Shown: piece by piece, positions 62,001 through 64,000 of the stretch
How positions within the stretch are numbered: position 1 is the stretch's first letter
Layout: each line of letters starts with the position of its first letter
Assembly: GCA_037039925.1 (NCBI GenBank)
Contig: JAXRKP010000028.1
Span: forward strand, 636,089-700,088
Origin: Doris montereyensis
Lineage: Eukaryota > Mollusca > Gastropoda > Nudibranchia > Dorididae
Reading direction: 5' to 3'
Length of the DNA stretch: 64,000 nt
Position numbers and translations under genes: made by a program
The notes under the pieces: generated by a model
The model's input: the letters and a program-made list of their open reading frames with translations, nothing else
Database searches by the model: none
What the model was told of the DNA's origin: nothing

Positions 62001-63494
62001 CTAAATCTTATCGTGTGTCCACGGTTGTGATTGACAGGTTAGGCAGGCAATGAAAGGCTATGACAGTGCACCAATCTGCTTTCTATGTGCCGCTCTGTCA
62101 ACTATACTGTTTTGTTAGGTGATGAGCAAGGACTGGCTCGATGCCCGATTTCTCACCTGTGTAATGGATGTCTGGTGTGTCCCGCTTACAAAAATAAACC
62201 TGGCACTTACGATATGGGGTACATATCGTATAATGTATAACACATGTTTTAATAACACAGGTTTTAATAATTAATGTTTCGCTGACATAGAAACCAAATT
62301 CGGATAACAATTGAGTGTTGGAATTAATAATTACGAGGAAAATGATAATGATAATTAATGAAAGCCCGCAAATAAATTCTCTTGATTAGCCGGGGACTTT
62401 TCCTGTTTAGAGAAGTAAAATATGTAAAAAAAATTCTGTTCCCTGGGATTTATTCCCGATTAGCCGGGTTCTCCTTTAGAGAGGTTCCACTGTACTACTA
62501 GTCTGGTCTTAAATTCTCCCTTGTGTTTAATGATATATTATCTTCGTTGATAAAATATACAAGTAATTTAATCTAGTGTGCCATTTCCCTTCTAACCCCT
62601 AATTTTATTTCCATACTACATAAGTTTACCTTTAATTCCAGGTCTTTCATTATTTGAGGGGCGAAACAAACTAAGGACATAAGATGCACGAGAGAATTTG
62701 AACCCTGTGAAAGATATTAATATAATTTAATGCATATTTAAAATATTGTTCATGGATGTGATGGGCATTCAGAAGAAGATGCATTTATAAGGGATTTCAG
62801 TAGCATTACAAAATAAAATATTCATAGGAAAAGAGAGGTCTTGAAAAGATCCATGTGAACTTAGCCATAGTTTTGATTCAAGCGAACAGAAAATGTAGCA
62901 TAATATTTAGATAATGTATACCTGTAAGGAAAGCAAAAGTGAAACAAATGCATATTTTAAATCAATACTTTAAAGGAGATACAAAATTAATATGTTCATG
63001 TAATTGGATATTTCATATACAGTTTTTACCAGGAACAATTTCCTCAGTGACAGCAGCACCACCAATGACATGTCGGCTTTCAACAACACAAACATCCAAC
63101 CCTGCTTTCTGGAGATACGCAGCCTGAAAATTGACATGATTTTCATCATTTAATTTTTCTATATCTCAGGCAGCCATTGAACATTACATACAATGAAAAT
63201 GAAATCCTGAATAATTTTTTAAAAGCATTATACTTATAGTACTTGCTGCATGAGACAGAAATCTAAAACATCTCTACTGATTGATTAGATGACGACACAA
63301 AATTAATTAATTTACCTGTGACAGGAATTGTATGAAAATAGACCATACTACTTATGAAAATAGTGAGGATAAAGATAACAAACAATGATGACAAGCTTTA
63401 AGATAATTATCTTCAATTGCCAAAGGATTCCAATTGAAACAGTTCAAAAGTTCAATTAAGGAAAACATACTCACTGCTACTAAGCCATTGTGTC
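39811..63494 (-). CDS. PYROXD2: PYROXD2, 15 exons, 5' end outside window
   Basis: Pyridine nucleotide-disulfide oxidoreductase domain-containing protein 2, a mitochondrial flavoprotein related to phytoene desaturases. Its substrate is not established. The exons total 1641 nt, about 547 residues, against 581 in human, so only the N-terminal segment with the first glycines of the FAD fold is missing. Order of signatures: GHNGLVA and [22 protein letters not shown] (FAD-binding beta-alpha-beta and following GG), [111 protein letters not shown], and the C-terminal flavin motif [20 protein letters not shown]. All splice sites fit GT-AG. Seven single-base indels interrupt the frame (see finding), but every one leaves the protein sense continuous on both sides. 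Introns hold LINE, SINE and TIR insertions. I read it as a real gene with assembly errors; a recent pseudogene is less likely. Confidence 0.95.
40006..43228 (-). mobile_element. RTE-like LINE family A, near full length, in a PYROXD2 intron
   Basis: 3223 bp, in the sense orientation of PYROXD2. The RT box reads SFADDVVLF (near 40790), the intact form, and RT motifs [18 protein letters not shown] and [20 protein letters not shown] are present. EN, linker and C-terminal parts are recognisable but frameshifted. Two 5' UTR monomers lie at 43035-43180, and the element ends with the family terminus (reverse of GGCAGTGG) at 43228. No target-site duplication was seen. Confidence 0.9.
43035..43180 (-). 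promoter_or_regulatory. Family A 5' UTR monomers (two)
   Basis: Two units with TTATTTTCTGTCAGGGTTAA, CCTTTGGTCAG and GCAAGGCAG words. Confidence 0.85.
43470..43590 (-). mobile_element. tRNA-headed SINE fragment
   Basis: The minus strand shows GGTTAAGTGGCTAACTG and B-box GAGTTTGAATCC (43512-43523), about 45 bp apart. Confidence 0.6.
43666..43800. repeat. Dispersed ~125-bp repeat, copy 2
   Basis: Contains CACCACGTTCACCATTAGTG, GAGCAAGATGAAAGACATAA and AGTAGTGCCCGCCAAC. It ends about 25 bp before PYROXD2 exon 43826-43946. Confidence 0.7.
43826..43946 (-). CDS. PYROXD2: PYROXD2 penultimate exon
   Basis: Reads [18 protein letters not shown] through [11 protein letters not shown] with a final G. 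Donor GTAAGA, acceptor TTTTAAG. Frame open, no indel. Confidence 0.95.
44190..44460 (-). mobile_element. SINE type alpha
   Basis: Parallels the SINE at 47980-48285: AAGTATGGCCATTATGCCCT, CATTTGCACCTGGGTCAAGT, TTTCTCAAGGAACACAAAGT. The head is diverged. Confidence 0.65.
44650..44765 (-). mobile_element. SINE type alpha, 3' part
   Basis: AAGTTCCTTCAAGGCCATTA, CACGTGAAGC and GGACAGGATGCC match the SINE 3' half. The head is absent. Confidence 0.7.
45059..45166 (-). CDS. PYROXD2: PYROXD2 exon with +1 indel
   Basis: Reads [13 protein letters not shown], then needs one base removed from the six-base run at 45126-45131 to continue as [20 protein letters not shown]. Donor GTAAGT, acceptor TTTCCAG. 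Confidence 0.93.
45167..46194 (-). other. PYROXD2 intron
   Basis: AT-rich. No repeat family recognised. Confidence 0.6.
46195..46346 (-). CDS. PYROXD2: PYROXD2 exon
   Basis: Reads [34 protein letters not shown], then [14 protein letters not shown]. Donor GTATGT. Frame intact. Confidence 0.95.
47339..47495 (-). CDS. PYROXD2: PYROXD2 exon
   Basis: Reads [32 protein letters not shown], ending LGKITE. Acceptor TTTTTCAG, donor GTGACA. Frame intact. The intron at 46347-47338 holds an 85-codon open frame (46850-47107) with no recognised similarity. Confidence 0.95.
47869..47941 (-). CDS. PYROXD2: PYROXD2 exon
   Basis: Reads [24 protein letters not shown]. Acceptor TTTCACAG, donor GTAGGC. Frame intact. 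Confidence 0.95.
47980..48285 (+). mobile_element. tRNA-derived SINE type alpha, complete
   Basis: A-box GTGGCTGAGTGG at 47990-48001 and B-box GAGTTCGATTC at 48034-48044 with proper spacing. The body contains CAGGTGCAAATGAGTACAAG and CCTGTCCAGGAGGTGG. The 3' end contains GGGCTTTAATGGCCTTAATA. It sits about 40 bp from a PYROXD2 acceptor. It is the reference for the partial copies at 15843, 44190 and 44650. Confidence 0.88.
48428..48558 (-). CDS. PYROXD2: PYROXD2 exon with -1 indel
   Basis: Reads [20 protein letters not shown] and TEIGAK. A base is missing near 48480-48484, after which it continues [17 protein letters not shown]. Acceptor TTATGCAG, donor GTAATT. Confidence 0.93.
48779..49834 (-). 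mobile_element. 1.06-kb non-autonomous element, copy 2 (inverted)
   Basis: Reverse complement of the element at 31625-32682, similar over its full length with scattered substitutions and indels. Ends GGCACCTGG at the low side and CACTTCAGGT at the high side. It lies within a PYROXD2 intron. Confidence 0.8.
50008..50120. repeat. Dispersed ~125-bp repeat, copy 3
   Basis: Contains CCACCATATGCGGTGAT, GGGTGAATTCAGAGGAAACA and CCAGTAGCACCTGC. Confidence 0.7.
50144..50886. mobile_element. Non-autonomous TIR element
   Basis: Ends ACAGTAGTCTCAGTCAAAAT and (inverted) ACAGTAGTCTCCATCAAATT, so the TIR is about 24 bp with few mismatches. No transposase. The minus-strand 114-codon frame inside is not convincing. 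Confidence 0.7.
50927..51068 (-). CDS. PYROXD2: PYROXD2 exon
   Basis: Reads [47 protein letters not shown]. Acceptor TTATTTCAG, donor GTGATC. Frame intact. Confidence 0.95.
51453..52272. mobile_element. Pogo-like non-autonomous TIR element
   Basis: Ends CAGTAGTCTCCACCTAAGAG and (inverted) CAGTGGTCTCCACCTAAAAT. No transposase. A copy of the 125-bp repeat lies inside at 51655-51782. Confidence 0.7.
51655..51782. repeat. Dispersed ~125-bp repeat, copy 4
   Basis: Contains CCGACCACCATCGCGGTGAT, AATTAAGAGGAAACAGCAAG and CAACACCCGCCAACT. It is nested in the TIR element at 51453. Confidence 0.7.
52515..52611 (-). CDS. PYROXD2: PYROXD2 exon with -1 indel
   Basis: Reads [27 protein letters not shown]. 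One base is missing near 52522-52532 before APGSG. Acceptor AATTTCAG, donor GTAGAA. Its first 46 nt and acceptor are duplicated at 52779-52824. Confidence 0.92.
52566..52991. repeat. 213-bp tandem duplication covering part of an exon
   Basis: 52566-52778 and 52779-52991 are near-identical direct copies, including the acceptor and first 46 nt of PYROXD2 exon 52515-52611. The right copy runs into a TAG trinucleotide array. Confidence 0.95.
52975..53230. repeat. (TAG)n and (AAT)n-rich microsatellite
   Basis: TAG repeats with few interruptions to about 53095, then mixed GTT/AAT/AACAAT simple sequence. Confidence 0.95.
53231..54004. other. PYROXD2 intron, no feature seen
   Basis: AT-rich, no recognised repeat or coding signal. 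Confidence 0.5.
54005..54371 (+). mobile_element. CR1/Rex-like LINE, left part
   Basis: Contains [20 protein letters not shown] and, in a shifted frame, [11 protein letters not shown], the RT region after the catalytic box. It is cut at 54371 by insertion of a family A LINE and continues at 57776. Confidence 0.85.
54372..54382. repeat. Target-site duplication, left
   Basis: AAACAAAAGAA, repeated at 57765-57775. Confidence 0.92.
54383..57764 (+). mobile_element. RTE-like LINE family A, full length
   Basis: 3382 bp bounded by an 11-bp duplication, the most complete copy here. It starts CCGGGCAGTGG, and three monomers follow (54420-54640). Endonuclease (54781-55338) has [38 protein letters not shown] and LGDLNARVG. 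The linker (55521-56371) has WWNENIK-like and [15 protein letters not shown] segments. RT (56372-57244) has [36 protein letters not shown] and [13 protein letters not shown]. The C-terminal region (57271-57760) has [17 protein letters not shown] and [18 protein letters not shown]. The tail is GATAAAGAAAGGAAG. It is inactive: several frameshifts, stops, and the RT box reads FADH instead of FADD. Confidence 0.95.
54420..54640 (+). promoter_or_regulatory. Family A 5' UTR monomers (three)
   Basis: Three units, with CTGCTGCCTTGCAGG starting at 54445, 54510 and 54576, giving a period of 65-66 bp. Each continues with a GTCTTG, CTGACCAAAGGCTAAGG-like and GTTAACCCTGA block. The block is followed by the common leader CAAGGCCTGGTAGGGGCCTC. 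Confidence 0.9.
57765..57775. repeat. Target-site duplication, right
   Basis: AAACAAAAGAA, matching 54372-54382. Confidence 0.92.
57776..58480 (+). mobile_element. CR1/Rex-like LINE, right part and 3' end
   Basis: Continues the protein of 54005-54371: [56 protein letters not shown], then after a frameshift [19 protein letters not shown] 3' UTR follows and ends in an ATTGA-type repeat near 58460-58480. Confidence 0.85.
58481..59333 (-). other. PYROXD2 intron
   Basis: AT-rich. No exon found. An ILNQ-like frame near 59090 was considered and rejected. Confidence 0.5.
59334..59426 (-). CDS. PYROXD2: PYROXD2 exon
   Basis: Reads [31 protein letters not shown]. Donor GTAACC. The right boundary is uncertain: the acceptor TTTTAAG (end 59426) gives phase 0, while a weaker one (end 59413) matches the phase left by the upstream exon. 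Confidence 0.85.
59806..60095 (-). mobile_element. SINE type beta with foldback end
   Basis: Shares TGCCCGGCCTGCCCTGTAAA, AGGGGGAGATTTT and the (AAATC)n-type tail with the SINE at 16370-16679. Its right end (about 60045-60095) is an inverted copy of about 40 bp of the left end (CCACAACTAA, GATCT, AAATCAAAT), so the terminus was rearranged. Confidence 0.65.
60201..60347 (-). CDS. PYROXD2: PYROXD2 exon with -1 indel
   Basis: Reads [13 protein letters not shown], loses a base near 60302-60311, then continues [17 protein letters not shown] and [14 protein letters not shown]. Acceptor TATTTCAG, donor GTAAGA. Confidence 0.9.
60369..60600 (+). mobile_element. tRNA-headed SINE (type gamma)
   Basis: A-box GATGGCCAAGTGGC at 60381-60394, B-box GGGTTTGAGCC at 60426-60436, then a body with CCTTGGGCAAGAAAATTTAC. 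It starts about 20 bp from a PYROXD2 acceptor. Confidence 0.75.
61063..61219 (-). CDS. PYROXD2: PYROXD2 exon with two -1 indels
   Basis: Starts [21 protein letters not shown] base is missing near 61145-61155, after which [19 protein letters not shown] follows. A second base is missing in the four-base run at 61080-61083, after which IKDAT completes the exon in phase 0. The single unbroken frame through this exon is spurious after the first indel. Confidence 0.92.
61716..62492. mobile_element. Pogo-like non-autonomous TIR element
   Basis: Perfect 17-bp TIR: CAGTGGAACCTCTCTAA at the left and its reverse complement at 62476-62492, with imperfect pairing further in. The outer bases include TA on both sides. 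No transposase. It lies within a PYROXD2 intron. Confidence 0.85.
62630..62704 (-). CDS. PYROXD2: PYROXD2 exon with +1 indel
   Basis: Reads [16 protein letters not shown], then needs one base removed from the four-base run at 62658-62661 to continue QIMKDLELK. Acceptor TTTCACAG, donor GTAAAC. Confidence 0.93.
63030..63123 (-). CDS. PYROXD2: PYROXD2 exon
   Basis: Reads [32 protein letters not shown]. Acceptor ATTTTCAG, donor GTAAAA. Frame intact. Confidence 0.96.
63475..63494 (-). CDS. PYROXD2: PYROXD2 20-nt micro-exon
   Basis: Encodes (G)HNGLVA of the FAD-binding glycine motif. Acceptor TTTCTCCTACAG, donor GTGAGT, and both phases agree with the next exon. The preceding exon must lie beyond 64000. 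Confidence 0.85.
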
Positions 63495-63630
63495 CTGTAG
63501 GAGAAACGAAAATAAATGTAATTATAATTGGAGATCTTATCTGATCAATAAGAGGAAAAGAAAAGACACAAAAAAATCCCCCTCTAAAAACCCTCCACAA
63601 AGCAACAAAAAGACAATAAACAAAAGAAAA

Positions 63631-63976
<346 letters not shown>

Positions 63977-64000
63977 TAAATCATTAATGTTCACAAAAAC

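Overview
This is animal nuclear DNA: AT-rich, with intron-split genes, several non-LTR retrotransposon families, tRNA-headed SINEs, short TIR elements and long microsatellites. Abundant AGATCT/CTAGA clusters and the repeat mix suggest a lophotrochozoan, most likely a gastropod mollusc. That assignment is inference; no sequence here names the species.

Three host genes are supported, all on the minus strand. (1) 39811-63494 holds 15 exons of PYROXD2, a mitochondrial FAD-dependent oxidoreductase of the phytoene-desaturase-like group. Its 5' exon(s) lie to the right of the window and its stop is at 39811. (2) 20833-21012 is the last exon of a type 2 HIG1-domain protein (HIGD2A/RCF1-like, cytochrome c oxidase assembly), with its QX3RXRX3Q motif. 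(3) 1999-5331 holds two exons of a long, low-complexity protein with an acidic tail that I do not recognise. Genes 1 and 2 both point to mitochondrial respiratory function, but nothing shows they are linked.

All three genes carry single-base indels (about 11 in roughly 3.6 kb of coding sequence), mostly in homopolymers, while splice sites stay intact and no nonsense substitutions are seen. This looks more like residual long-read assembly error than pseudogenes, and it means single-frame translations of this window mislead.

The rest is mostly mobile DNA. The dominant family, called A here, is an RTE-like LINE of about 3.2-3.4 kb. Copies lie at 8151-11098 (-), 16024-17902 (-), 28188-31414 (+), 40006-43228 (-) and 54383-57764 (+). 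Two copies have clear target-site duplications, and the 5' UTR carries 2-3 tandem monomers of about 65 bp. A second RTE-like family, B, is joined to a family A 3' end at 22648-25545. A Ty3/gypsy remnant (11105-13445), an L2/CR1-like LINE (13446-14566) and a CR1/Rex-like LINE split by a family A insertion (54005-58480) are also present.

Non-autonomous and less familiar items include a 1.06-kb element present as an inverted pair (31625-32682 and 48779-49834), a foldback next to a four-unit array of about 350 bp (34034-35650), a short dispersed repeat of about 125 bp seen four times, four pogo-like TIR elements, and three SINE types. The interval 39.8-63.5 kb is a PYROXD2 locus whose introns are heavily filled by these insertions. 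One PYROXD2 exon is partly duplicated in tandem.
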